From Elephas maximus indicus (Eukaryota; Chordata; Mammalia; Proboscidea; Elephantidae): a stretch of DNA of 64,000 bases. Below are positions 31,190-42,964 of this stretch, piece after piece. The stretch is taken from positions 1,562,501 to 1,626,500 of the forward strand of contig NC_064819.1 of the NCBI RefSeq assembly GCF_024166365.1. The letters are read 5' to 3'. Numbering within the stretch: position 1 is the first letter of the stretch; each line of letters begins with the position of its first letter. The notes below the pieces were generated by a model, which ran no database searches, was not told where the DNA came from, and saw only the letters and a list, made by a program, of their open reading frames with translations. Both the position numbers and the translations under genes were made by a program.

Positions 31190-32490
31190 TGCCATGTTGG
31201 CTCTGCCTCTTTTCTCTCTTTTTAATTACCTTTTTCTTTCTTCATATATGATATCATTCCACAGTTCATCTGGTCTTCGGTCATTAATGTTCAATGCATC
31301 AAGTCTATTCTTGAGATGGTCTCTAAATTCAGGTGGGATATACTCAGGGTTGTACTTTGGCTGTTATGGACTTGTTCAGCTTGAAGTTGCATATGAGCAA
31401 TTGATGGTCTCTTCCACAGTTGGCCCCTGGCCTTGTTCTGACTGGCGATATTGAGCTTTTCCTCTGTCTCTTTCCACAGATGTAGTCATTTCATTCCTGT
31501 GTATTCCATCTGGTGAGGTCCACGTGTATAGTCACCATTCGTGTTGCAGTGAAGAAGTCATTGGTCTCGCAAAATTCTATCCTGTGATCTCCAGTGTCAT
31601 TTCTACCATCAAGACCACACTTTCGAGGTGCTGATCCTTCCTCTTTGCTTCCACTTTTTGCATTCCAATTGCCAGAAATTATTAATGTGTCTTAATTGCA
31701 TGTTTTTTCCATTTCATACTGAAGAAGCTAGTAAAAATCTTCATCTTTGGCCTTAGCGGTTGGTGCCTAAATTTGTATAATAGTCTTATTAACTGGTCTT
31801 CCTTGTAGGCATTTGGATATTATCCTATCACTGACAACATTGTACTTCAGGATAGACCTCAAAATGTTCTTTTTGACATTAAATGTGATGCCATTCTTCA
31901 CTATGCCATTCTCAGCATAGTAGACCATATGATTGTCTGGTTCAAAATGGCCAATACCAGTCCATTTCAGGTCATTAATGCATTCCATTTCATTTTTGAT
32001 GACTTCCAATTTCCCTAGATTCATATTTCATACATTCCATATTCCGAGTATTAATGGGAGTTTGCAGCTGTTTCTTCTCATTTTGAGTTATGCCACATCA
32101 GCAAATGGAGGTCCCAAAAGTTTGACTCCATCCACGTCCTTGAAGCCAACTTTACTTTGAGGAGGCAACCCTTCCCCAGTTGTATTTTGAGTACCTTCCA
32201 ACTTGAAGGGCTTATCATCCTGCAGTATATCAGACAATATTCCACTGCTATTCATAAAATTTTTTTTTTTATTCATAAGGTTTTCACTGGCCTATTTTTT
32301 CAGAGGCAGATTGCCACATCCTTCTACCTAATGTGTCTTAGTCTGGAAGCTCCACTGAAACCTGTCCACCATTGGTGACCCTGCTGGTATTTGAAATACT
32401 GGTGGCAAAGCTTCCAGTATCACACAACATGCAAGCTACCACAGTACATCAAACTGACAGACACGTCGTTGTGAGTACTTGGGCCCACTC
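31190..32490 (-). mobile_element. RTE LINE, 5' region with endonuclease domain
   Basis: Antisense. Minus-strand text includes GKLEVIKNEMECINDLKWTG, IGHFEPDNHMVYYAENG and RSILKYNVVSDRIISKCLQG, then RPVNKTIIQI, matching the same region at 56490-56230. It extends further 5' than the 53733-56505 copy, through about 32490. Many frame breaks; an extra T-run at 32260-32270. Confidence 0.85.
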
Positions 32491-33520
32491 AAGTAGATCC
32501 TTAGTTGGTGGACATCTTGGGGAGGGGGGCACTGTTTTGTCTGCCACAGCAAGTATTCAGTACCTGTTGCCATTCACCTTCACCTCTGAAGAGCTAGGCT
32601 GCTCATTTTAACCAAATTATAAATAAACACTTTCCTTTTAATGTTCACAAATATGAAACTCAGATTAACAAGAAAAAGTAATACTTTAGAGTTGGTAGTT
32701 AATACACATTCACATCATATTTAGGAGAAAAAAATTCCTCAGTGTTCTAAGAATTTCTAATCCCCAGCCAAAGCTCTTCAGGAAGTGGAAGAAAACATTG
32801 CAGACAGGAAAAAGATCAAAAAGCATGCATTTTTATTCTTTTAAATTAGTAGCTGTAACTTTCCTGTTGCCAAACAATAATCTTTCCTTCCAGTAAATCT
32901 GACTAAAATGGTAATCCTTTTGAGAGCACAGAAAACTTAAGGTGATAAGCTGTGTGCCGATGAGTTGACTATAACAAAAATTTACTTCTAGTATTATATC
33001 TGATGTTGAAAAAAATAAACTATATCAGTGAGGAAATTATCTTTAAAATATAACAACCTGGTTTCCGCCATGTAGAGATTATGATACACGGCGGTTAGAC
33101 CATGGGTTTTAGCAACAGATAAACCTAGATTGGAGACTGCTGTGTAATTGCTAGTGCAATGATGCTGAGCAAGTTCCTCAACCAAGTCTGCAACTTGTTT
33201 TTCCCACTTAAGATAACATGCAAATGTTGTCTCATGCCACCAAAAAATCTTGATGAAGTTTTCTTTTAATGCCTGCTCAATGGTACAGTCAAAACTGAAG
33301 CAAAGAAGAGTTAACTGGCCAAAGTGACTTGGTGAGACAGTTACAAGTAAAACCCAGGTTTCTTGTTTGCTAGCTCATGTATCATTCCAACTTAACTCCT
33401 CTGATTTGAAATTTCAGGCAACAACATTCAGACACACACCCCCATGCACTCACCTGAGGTCAGTCTCCCAATCCTCTGACCACAATTCAACAATCAGCAG
33501 CATAAGACTCAAAAACCACA
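32491..33520. other. Intergenic sequence, no feature seen
   Basis: No exon, RNA gene or named repeat. Short minus frame 33185-32994 has no recognisable content. Confidence 0.4.
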
Positions 33521-33756
33521 GAATTTAATGGGGACTAAAACCATAAAATCCTTAGAATAAAACATAGAGGTAATGCATCAGGACCCAGTTTTTTACAACG
33601 GATTCTTAGATATGACACCAAACGTACAAGCACAAGAAGACTAAATGGATAAATGTGACCTCAAAAAAATTAAAAATTTTATTCATCAAGGGACTTTATC
33701 AACAAAGTGAAGAGACAACCTACAGACTGGGAGAAAATTTGGGGAATTATAAGAAG

Positions 33757-33918
33757 AGCTGGTGGCACAGTGATTAAAAGCTATGCCTGCTAACCAAAAG
33801 GTCGGCAGTTCAAATCTACCAGCTGATCCTTGGAAACTCTATGGAGCAGTTCTACTCTGTCTTATAGGGTCACTATGAGTTGGAATCAGCTTGATGACAA
33901 TAGGTTTTTGTTTGATAA
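33757..33918 (+). mobile_element. AfroSINE in old L1
   Basis: 'gagctggtggcacagtgattaaaagctatgcc' to 'cagcttgatgacaataggtttttgttt'. Complete; L1 text resumes at 'ataaggatttaatatcc'. Confidence 0.93.
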
Positions 33919-34343
33919 GGATTTAATATCCAAAATATAAAAAGAACTCCTGCAACTTAAAAAAATACAACCTATTCAAAAAATGGGCAAAGGTCATAAA
34001 TAGATAGTTCAAAAAAGAGAATATACAAATGGCCAACAAGTACATGAAAAGGTGCTCACATCATTAGTCATTTGGGAGATGCAAATCAAAATCACAATGA
34101 GATACCACCCCACCTGCACTAGAATAGCTATAATATAAAAAACAGAACATAACAATTGTTAGCAAGAATGTGGAGAAATTGCAATCCTTGTCCATTGCTG
34201 GTGGGAAAGCAAAATGGTACAGCCACTGTGGGAAACCATTTTGCCTGTTCCTCAAAAAGTTAATTTAAACATATGATCCAGCAATTCCAATCCTAGATGT
34301 GTACCCAAAAGATTTGAAAGCAGGAACACAGACACATGTACAC

Positions 34344-34915
34344 TGTGATAGTCAAATGGTTTGGCAGTTATGATGTAGTTTGGCAGTTATGTAATGATGT
34401 AATCATCTCCATGATGAGATCAGATATAATTTGCTCCATGGTGAGATCTGCTATGAGCAGCCAACCAGTTGAAAGAGAGTTTCCTTGAGGGGTATTGCCT
34501 GCATCCAATATATATGGGCTTTCTGGCACAGCTCACTGGCTTTTGCTCTGCTGTGGATCCTGCTTTCACCTCATCATCATCTGAACTCTGGTTCTTGAGA
34601 CTTGAGCCAGCAGCCTGCCATCTTACCTGCCTATCTTGGATTCATCAGCCTCCACAACCTGTGAGCTAGCGGCCTGTGCCTGACCTACTGATCTTGGGTT
34701 CATCAGCCCCTGCACCTATGTGAGTCAGAAGAAGCCTCCAGCCTGATGCCTGGCCCACAGACTTGAGACTTTCTAAATTCTACAACCACATGAGCCATTT
34801 CCTTGTTTTAAATCTTTCTCTCTCTCTCTCTCTTTTTACATATATATATATACACACACATATATATACATACGCTTCACTAGTTTTGCTTCTCTAGAGA
34901 ACCCAGCCTAAGACA
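34344..34915 (+). mobile_element. Solo LTR, family A (ERVL-like)
   Basis: TGTGATAGTC...CTAAGACA with a deletion just inside the 5' end. Perfect 5-bp target duplication TACAC at 34339-34343 and 34916-34920; removing one restores L1 text 'acatgtacaccagtgttcac'. A 5-bp duplication fits ERVL/MaLR integration. (CT)n/(TA)n lies at 34818-34870. Confidence 0.93.
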
Positions 34916-35394
34916 TACACCAGTGTTCACTGCAGCGTTATTTACAATAGACAAAAACTGGAAACAACCTAAATGCCCATCAACCAATGAACAAATAAAT
35001 TGTGATGCATACATATAATGGAATATTACTCAGCCCTAAAGAGAAATGAAGTCCTGATACATGCTATAACATGGATGGACCTTGAAAACATTATACTGGG
35101 TGAAACAAGTCAGTCACAAAAGGACAAACACTGTATGATTCCACTTACATGAAACAGACAAATGTATAGAGACCAAAGGTTATTAGTGGTTACCAGGTAT
35201 GGGAGGAAGGGGGAGAAGGGAGCTCATTGCTTAGGGGATACTAAGTTTCTGTTAATGCTGGTGGAATAATTTGGAAAAGGATAATGACAATGGCTGCACA
35301 ACACTATGAATGTAACTAATGTCACTCAGTCGTACACATAAAAATCCTTGAATTCATGAATGTTTTCTTTTTAAGCCATAAAAGTCAATGGATT

Positions 35395-36446
35395 CGGAGG
35401 CAGAGCCAAGATGGTGGAATAGACAGACTGGTACCAGTGAAGTTTCCTCATGGAAAAGTAGCCAGCCACACAGCCTACTCACACCTCCAGAACCAGATAA
35501 AAACAGCATTCCCAGCAAAAGCTAAGACCTTGTGTATATTTTACTGTGCCTCCACCTCTCAAGCCGGCTCCAGTGGCTGACTTCCCTGGGCCTGAGATAG
35601 ACCCTGCTGAGCTCCTACAGCCATCCTCCCAGCCTTGGAGAACGAATACATTTGCAATTGGGGGTAAAAATAATTTGCCATCTCGACTAACTGGGGGAGC
35701 TCAGGACAGAAGGGGCTCCTGTCCAGGCATAAATGGTCCATGGACTTTGAGCACCTTTTCCCTTTGCTTGGACCTGTGTGGGCCTATTTCAGGAGAATAG
35801 GCCCTTGTTGGCAGACTCCAACCATTTCAGCTGTGTGGCGGAGAGGTGGGTGTTTGATGTTTGACATTGCTTTGCCTGTTAAACAGGGTCCTTACCTACC
35901 CACATCAGGGGCCTAAGGACTGGTAGCTCCACTCAGGTCACTCAGCCACTCGCAACAGAGGTCCAAGGATAACTGGTACCTTCCAGTCCTTATAGCCAAA
36001 AACATTGGGTGCCCATGGTCCATCTGCAGAACCCACCCTCCTGTATGCTCTAAGGAATAAGGACATGCATCCCAAGAGACATGTGGGGGATGGTTCTCAG
36101 CCCCCTGCCTTGTTTAGAGTGTGACCCCCTGCTGTATCCAGATACCAGTACCTACACCAATCACTGCTGCCCCTCTAAGACTGTAGAACAGAGCCTGTAC
36201 CACACACTTGATGATCAGCTACCTGGACACCTGAGCTGAATTCATACAAGAAAAGTGAATGGACTCCTATACTGACATACCTGATAACAGAGTTAGCCAT
36301 TTGGGGACAGGAACGTCAGCACTCCAAAGGCAAAAATAATCAAGACAGCTCCCTCTAGCAAACCATTTGGACATATCAAAACAAAACAAAGCAAGAAGCT
36401 ATGACACAGTAAGCAAGCATAAAATAAACTAATACAGTAACTATAG
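35395..36446 (+). promoter_or_regulatory. L1 5' UTR / internal promoter
   Basis: Starts with the L1 5'-end consensus around 'gccaagatggtgg', where the YY1 site of L1 promoters lies. About 1.05 kb up to the ORF1 ATG. Presence of the very 5' end shows that reverse transcription reached the RNA start. Confidence 0.75.
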
Positions 36447-36827
36447 ATGGCTCGGAGACAACAGTCAATATCAAGTCACATAAAGAAACAGACCACGATC
36501 ACCTCAACAAGCTCTCAGAACAAAGAATCAAGGGATCTTCTAGATGAAAATGCCTTCCTGGAATTACCAGAGGAAGAATGCAAAAGATTAATAAACAGAA
36601 CCTTTAAAGACATCAGGAAGGAAACGACACAATATGCAGAACAAGCCAAGGAACACACAGATAAAACAATTGAAGAAATTAGAAAGATTATTCAGGAACA
36701 TAATGAAAAATTTAATAAGCTGGAAAAATCCATAGAAAGATAGCAATCAGAAATTCAGAAGATTAGCAACAAAATTACAGAAGTAGACACCTCAATAGTA
36801 GGTCAGAGGAGCAGAATTGAGCAATTA
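36447..36827 (+). pseudogene. L1 ORF1 N-terminal part, truncated
   Basis: ORF1 start MARRQQSISSHIKKQTTITS, then a charged coiled-coil stretch (DIRKETTQYAEQAKEHTDKT, EEIRKIIQEHNEKFNKLEKS). TAG at codon 99 (36741), after which the same frame continues [19 protein letters not shown] to the deletion point. The RRM and C-terminal domains, needed for RNA binding, are absent. Confidence 0.85.
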
Positions 36828-37422
36828 AAAAATGGGCAAAAGATATGAACAGACACTTCGCTAAAGAGGACATTCAGGTAGCTAACAGATACATGAGGAA
36901 ATGCTCACGATCATTAGCCATTAGGGAAATGCAAATCAAAACTACAATGAGATTTCATCTCACTCCAACAAGGCTGGCATTAATCCAAAAAACACAAAAC
37001 AATAAATGTTGGAGAGGCTGTGGAGAGGTTGAAACACTTATACACTGCTAGTGGGAATGTTAAATGGTACAACCACTTTGGAAATTGATTTGGCGCTTCC
37101 TTAAAAAGCTAGAAATAGAACTACCATACAATCCAGCAATCCCACTCCTTGGAATATATCCTAGAGAAATAAGAGCCTTTACACGAACAGATACAAGCAC
37201 ATCCATGTTTATTGCAGCACTGTTTACAATAGCAAAAACATGGAAGCAACCAAGGTGCTCAACAGTGGATGAATGGATAAATAAATTATGGTATATTCAC
37301 ACAATGGAATACTATGCATCGATAAAGAACAGTGAGGAATCTGTGAAACATTTCATAACATGGAGAAATCTGGAAGGCATCATGCTGAGTGAAATTAGTT
37401 GCAAAAGGACAAATATTGTATA
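36822..37422 (+). pseudogene. L1 ORF2 C-terminal fragment
   Basis: From [18 protein letters not shown] to HFITWRNLEGIMLSEISCKR and TNIV. Carries stops at 37049 and soon after. Joined to ORF1 out of frame, through the shared six bases CAATTA (36822-36827). Endonuclease and RT domains are lost. Confidence 0.88.
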
Positions 37423-38395
37423 AGACCACTATTATAAGAACTCCAGAAATAGTTTAAACAGAGAAGAAAATATTCTTTGATGTTTACAAGAGAGTGGAAG
37501 AGGGGTATTCACTAACTACTTAAGGTGAAGGGAAAGACAGCACACAATACAGGAGAGGTCAGCACAACTGTGCTAAACCAAAAGCAAAGAAGTTTCTGGA
37601 ATAAACTGAATGATTCAAAGGCCAGTGTAGCAGGGATGGAGGTTTGGGGACCATGGTCTCAGGGGACATCTAAGTCAATTGGAATAATAAAATCTATTAA
37701 GAAAACGTTCTGCATCACACTTTGGAGAGTAGCGACTGGGGTCTTAAACACTAGCAAGCAGCCATCTAAGATGCATCAATTGGTCTCAGCCTACCTGAAT
37801 CAAAGGAGAATGAAGAACACCAAGGACAAAGGTAATTACGAGCCCAAGAGACAGAAAGGGCCACATAAACTACATCAGCCTGAGACCAGAAGAACTAGAT
37901 GGTGCCCGACTACAACCGATGACTGCCCTGACAGAGAACACAACAGAGAACCCCTGAGGGAGCAGGAGAGCAGTGGGATGCAGACACCAAATTCTCGTAA
38001 GAAGACCAGACTTAATGGTCTGACTGAGACTAGAAGGACCCCGGTGGTCATGGCCCCCAGACCTTCTGTTGGCTCAGGACAGGAACCATTCCCGAAGCCA
38101 ACTCTTCAGACAGGGATTGGACTGGACAATGGGTTGGAAAGGGATACTGGTGAGGAGTGAGCTTCTTGGATCAGGTGGACACTTGAGACTATGTTGGCAT
38201 CTCCTGTCTGGAGGGGAGATGAGAGGGTGGAGGGGGTTAGAAGCTGGCGAGATGGACACAAAAAGAGAGAGTGGGCTGTCTCATTAGGGGGAGAACAACT
38301 CGGAGTACGTAGCAAGGTATATGTAAGTTTTTGTGTGAGAGACTGACTTGATTTGTAAACTTTCTCTTAAAGCACAATAAAAATTTTTAAAAAAA
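37423..38395 (+). other. L1 3' UTR
   Basis: Highly similar to 5705-6381. Ends with the AATAAA-bearing 'aaagcacaataaaaattttta'. The 211-codon frame at 37525-38160 is a 3' UTR frame also seen in part in the other copy, not a protein gene. Confidence 0.85.
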
Positions 38396-38867
38396 GGCAT
38401 CTGAGAAAAAAATTGATAAATAAAAGAGGAAGACACTCTCTTGCTGGCGTTGGAGAAGCAAATCACCATGAGGTATACAGCTGCAAGGAAATTAATTCTC
38501 CTAACAACCAGGTGAGCTTGGAAGACGATCCTGGGTCTCAAATGAGATGATGACTCCAATTAACCTGTTGATTATAGTCTGGTGAGGCCCTGAGCAGAGG
38601 ACCCAGGTAAACAGTGCCCAGACTCCTGACCACAGAACTGTGACTTAAGAAACGCATGCTGCTTTAAGGCATGCCAAGTTGTAATGCAGCAATTGAAAAC
38701 TAACACACTAGCTGTGTGTGACTGCAGTTGAGCTATGAGACCTTCCTATGTGTCTGAAAAATGTGGATGTATTAGAATCTTTTATTCTTACATCATATGG
38801 CTGTGACAAGGATTAAACGAGTTATCATATGAAGTGCTTAGAATAATTCCTACTATATAGCCAATAT

Positions 38868-39065
38868 TTTATACTCTTTGCCATTGAGTCTAACCTGACT
38901 CTTGGCAATCCCACGTTTCAGAGTAAAAATGCACTCCATAGGATTTTCAATGGCTGTTATCTTATGGAAGTAGATCACCAGATATTCCGTGGCACCAATG
39001 GATGGATTTGAACTGCCAACCTTTCTGTTAGTAGCTGAGCGTAAACTGTTGGTGCCACCCAGCGA
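38868..39065 (-). mobile_element. Old SINE of the AfroSINE lineage, antisense
   Basis: 'tgccattgagtctaacctgactcttgg', 'gcactccataggattttcaatggctg', 'ggatttgaactgccaacctttctgttagtagctgagc'. Diverged form like 28772 and 42965. Confidence 0.8.
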
Positions 39066-39579
39066 CCTTCAAGATTATATAAGTGTTAGCTATTATTCAA
39101 AAAAAAATAAAACTTTTTTTTTTTATTATTAGAATCTTTATTTTGCAGTTGAGGAAATGAAGGCTCAAAAAAGTTAAGTAAATATACCCAAAGTCAGTCA
39201 CTCAATAAATGTTAGTCCCCTTCCTTTTTAGCTAGATTAGGCCAAGCTCCGCATCACCACTCCTCTATTCTTCTAAATTTATTTTGGTCTTTGTACCCCA
39301 GTCATTAATTATGTGGCTTTAGACATGTATTTTCTCTCAGTCCTTCCTTTGTGAAATGAGGGGGTTAAGCTACATTCTTTCCACGTATTCCATGATCCTA
39401 GAAATCTCAGAAGTAGACTGCAGTGCAGTGAATTGCTGTGATGTGGCCTTTCTAGCCATAGTTTCTTAATTCCTACAAAATGATTGGCTGGGACTATTCA
39501 AATAAGGTGTGTAAAAACTCTTGCAGGGAGTAGACAGTGACTATGCAAATAAGGTGACTGTAGCCTACCAAGGGGATTG

Positions 39580-39870
39580 GTCAGTTTTGCCATCCTGCTA
39601 GGCTTAAAAGAGCCAATCCCACAGAGGATGGGGGTACTGAACTACCATCAAGAAGAAGCGTCTGGAACAAATGGGTAGCTCCTGCCCAGAGGCAGGATAA
39701 GAAGGGACAGGAACTGGTTGAATGGACCCAGGGAACCTGGAGTAGAAAGGGAGAGTGTGTTGTCACATTGTGGGGATCGCAACTAATGTCACAAAACAAT
39801 ATGTGCGTAAATTTTTGTATCAGAAATTAACTTGAGCTGTAAACTTTCACCTAAAGCACAATGAAAAAAT
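39580..39870 (+). mobile_element. Older L1 3' UTR end
   Basis: Ends 'aacttgagctgtaaactttcacctaaagcacaatgaaaaaataaaa', a diverged version of the L1 3' end at 38395. Its AATAAA-like signal precedes the A-rich tail at 39864-39892. Confidence 0.75.
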
Positions 39871-39907
39871 AAAAACAAAAACAAACAAACAAAAAAGTCA
39901 ATGGATT

Positions 39908-40663
39908 AAGAGGAAGATAGATTTGTCTAGTAAATGCTCCTCTCTGAAAATCTGAAGGCCCCAAATTCTCCTTAGCTGTCCTCCTTGGATACAGGGACCC
40001 AGAAAATAGAATAGAGGCATGAGAAAGGATCTGAATAAAGCCAGAAACCCAAACCATTTACCCTGCCTGTCTTCCAACTCCCCTTCAGCAATACCAATTA
40101 AGAAACAATGCATAGGAGAGATAAATAGACCAACGACATTAAATGTTGGTTAATATCTGGTAGCCCAAACAAAAAAGTTTCGTACCTAAGCCATAATTAA
40201 GTAGCCCCCAAATTGTCCTGACAGTTTATTCAAAACTTGTTTAATCTGCCAGTAAATGCTTGTTGAACTAAACTTCCAGTCAGATGTATTTCTTTATTTT
40301 CAGTGCCAGATTCAGACTTAGCCACAACCTGAAACCAGTTAAGGAGATGTTGCAGTCTTACTTTTAAATCCCCTTCCCATTACCAAGAAGTTATGCACGG
40401 ATCTTGAGTACTTACTGCTCAGACTCTAGCCTTTTATTCTTTACCTCTTATAGCCTGGGCTCCCTGTTCCCCAGTACTAGTGCCTTCTCCTTCATCTCCA
40501 GGATTTAGGTCTTGGCTGTCTAAATCTCTAGTACGTGCCTGCCCCTCCTACTTTAGTGAATTCTTTGGAAATGTGTCCTCGCAAAAATAGCTACTTGCCT
40601 TACCATCTTTGCTTTGGATGACTTCTATGGCTTAGACATCTGCCCTGACTTTTTCTTCTTACA

Positions 40664-40696
<33 letters not shown>

Positions 40697-41560
40697 GCTA
40701 AACTTAGTCCCAGTTCCCTCAATCTACCCTGTTCTACTACTACCCAAGTACTAACGTGACTACTTCTCGGAGATGAAAGAACAATGTTCAATAGTGTGAA
40801 GAATTTCAAGGGACTCAAATGCTCCCAACCCTGTACAAAGTCCTTATTCATCTCCTACACTCTTGCAAAATGCCTGTGCTCCCTGTATTAGAGAACTGCA
40901 ATTACCTCCCCAGCCTTAGCATCCACCTGCACTGTGGAGGCAAAATTAATGATCCACTGTTGATCCACGGCAGTCCACACTTCATCTGACTTCCTACCTG
41001 TCCCCAAGACAAAAAGGTTAGAGACTTGAATCTAATTGGTATTCCAGCAGAGGCACAAATCCAATATATGATTGCCTAAAACAGCTTCTTTCCTGGTTAT
41101 ATTCTCTACCTCTATTTCCCACTTGGCCTGTCTGCAATCTTCCCTGACCCAAGCTCTGATAACTTATCTGAAATCCTGGATCTTCCTCCCTGTACAATCA
41201 TTAAGTGAACCGACCAGTAACTTAGAAGAGACTCACAAATATACATTTTTATTTTTCCATCCTGCCATTACATTGATTTTCTTGAAAATTACTCCCAGTA
41301 TACAGTTGATACTGTCACTTACATAATAATTCTACTTAAAAAGTTAGAAAAAATATATCACATGAGAATTATTATTTTCAATATAATTTACAGAATATGT
41401 ATACAAAAAGGAAAATTTAGAAATAGATGTTTGAAAATAAAATATACATGCTCTGTCAGATAAACAAGCCAAATCAGAGCATAGAAATTAGTATCCATAG
41501 CTTATATTTTGATACATATAAATTCTAGACCTCGCTAGTCATATTAACAACACTTGTTAA
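39908..41560. other. Intergenic sequence, no gene seen
   Basis: Unique-looking AT-rich DNA apart from a (CA)n microsatellite at 40665-40695. Short frames on both strands have no family content. Confidence 0.4.
40665..40695 (+). repeat. (AC)n microsatellite
   Basis: About fifteen AC dinucleotides in unique sequence. Confidence 0.95.
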
Positions 41561-41765
41561 GTCCTTAGCTCAATAGCCAGGCCCTCGTCTAAGCACTCTA
41601 TGAATGTTGCCTTATTTTCTGGTCTCAACGCCCCTCTGAGGCAAATGTCATTAAAAAAAATCATTATTATCCCCAAATTACAGCTGAGATAACTGAGGCC
41701 AAAGAGGTTAAATAACTTGTCCAAAGTAAAATAACTGGTAAGTGGTAGAGACAGGATTCCAGCGC
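41560..41765 (+). repeat. MIR SINE remnant
   Basis: Core 'attatccccaaattacagctgagataactgaggccaaagaggttaaataacttgtccaaagt' is typical of the MIR 3' half. An inserted A-run lies at 41651-41658. Confidence 0.8.
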
Positions 41766-42317
41766 AAGAAATCGCACTTCAAAGTCTCTCTCTTACCTGT
41801 GTAACCAAAGAGCCTCTTCTTAACTACCCACACTTTTACCCATCGTCTTCTCTCCAACACTCTCCTAACTTCTCCTGAACCTAGTCATCTGTTCAGTCAT
41901 TCTTTCTTTCAGTAGGACACTCTTACAACTTATGGCACGTGTGTTTTGTATGATTCGTTAATTAATTAACTAATTTAACAAAAAGACCCTCTAACCCATC
42001 CCTAAGCATCTATTTGTATTAAGGTCATTCTCTGTAAAATGCCTAGAGATAACATGGTGAAACCAATGTTAATGTTTTCATAAACTTATTTAGCAAATTC
42101 AACGAGGGAGGCACTTGGTATTTTTCATCATTAAGTAAGATCCTGTACCTAAAAATTACACATTTAATATACATCTTTTGGAAAGTAGTTAAGCATAACA
42201 AATGACTACCAGATGGATATCCCAAAAAAATATTATTTACAAGAACAATACTCTAAGATGCCAGAATTGTTTAATAAAAAGTCAGTGTAAAGAGATAGAT
42301 GATGGATGGATGAATGC

Positions 42318-42385
42318 ATGAATTGAAGGAAGGAAGGAAGGAAAAGGGAAGGGAAGGTAAAGGGAATGAAAGGACAAGAAAGAGA
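42318..42385 (+). repeat. GGAA-rich simple repeat
   Basis: GGAA and GGGAA units with AAAGAGAG runs. Unremarkable low-complexity DNA. Confidence 0.8.
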
Positions 42386-42964
42386 GAAAGAGATTCCATG
42401 CCTCTTCCAAGGAAATTTGAGGTGGATTGTAATAATCAGGTACCTCCAAAAGCAAACTCTGAGGTGGAACTGACTGTGTAGAATGGTTATTAAGGATTAC
42501 CCAGATCACCCATTTCAGAAGGAAAAGGACAGAAGCAGGTGGGGGCAAAGGGAAAACTAAACTGCAAGATAGGACCACACCAGCTTCAGTCAACCTCATG
42601 GGGAGTTCTGGAGCTAGAAATTTACCCTTAAATTTGTCCTCTGTTGGGGTGAGATGGCCAGGTCTTTATACTCCTGAAAATATCAGTCATTAGATATAGG
42701 GATCCCTGGGAAAGATGAGCCTTAGGTGAAGAAAACCATGAAAGGGCTGCCCCTAAACTTCCAACTTCACTGAAGGGGTTCGGGCGGTACCTCACAGTAT
42801 CTGCCATATGGGCAAAAGTTGGAAAATAATCTACTTTAATTCTGGACTCAAATACAGTGCATTCCAGTCAACAAATTCTCTTTAATTCTCAATGAATCAA
42901 ACTAATGAAAATTTAACCTTGTTGAAGATTTAACCTTGGAGGAGCTCTGCATTAAGATATTTTT
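42386..42964. other. Intergenic sequence, possible old repeat
   Basis: The minus frame at 42282-42599 has no family content. 42440-42840 may be an old LTR-like repeat, but I cannot name it. Confidence 0.3.

Larger units (their letters stand above)
33521..35379 (+). mobile_element. Old L1 (ORF2 end and 3' UTR), host of nested insertions
   Basis: 'cataaaatccttagaataaaacatagaggtaatgc', 'gggcaaaggtcataaatagatagttc', 'gagataccaccccacctgcactagaatagct', 'gaaacaagtcagtcacaaaaggacaaacactgtatgattccactt': sense L1M-type text. Interrupted by a SINE (33757-33918) and a solo LTR (34344-34915), with a younger L1 inserted at its end. Confidence 0.85.
35395..39892 (+). mobile_element. Young L1 with internal deletion and 3' transduced segment
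   Basis: A 15-bp target duplication AAAAGTCAATGGATT sits at 35380-35394 and 39893-39907. Inside, in order: intact-looking L1 5' end (35395, 'cggaggcagagccaagatggtgg'), 5' UTR, ORF1 start, a jump into ORF2, ORF2 end, L1 3' UTR to a weak A-rich stretch at 38376-38395. Then come 1.5 kb of non-L1 sequence ending in an A-rich tail (39864-39892). I infer read-through of the first poly(A) site and transduction of the 3' flank. Confidence 0.8.
38396..39892 (+). other. Apparent 3'-transduced genomic flank
   Basis: Holds an MLT/MaLR-like end (38440-38710, 'ggtgaggccctgagcagaggaccc', 'gcagcaattgaaaactaaca'), MIR-like pieces (38740-38865, 39135-39215, 39280-39400), an old antisense SINE (38868-39065) and an older L1 3' end (39580-39870) that supplies a poly(A) signal. 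These older elements sit inside the younger element's target duplication, as expected for transduced flank. Confidence 0.6.

Noticed and set aside
37525..38160. 211-codon open frame
   Set aside because: It lies in an L1 3' UTR that is repeated at 5705-6381, where the frame is broken. No protein family is recognisable.
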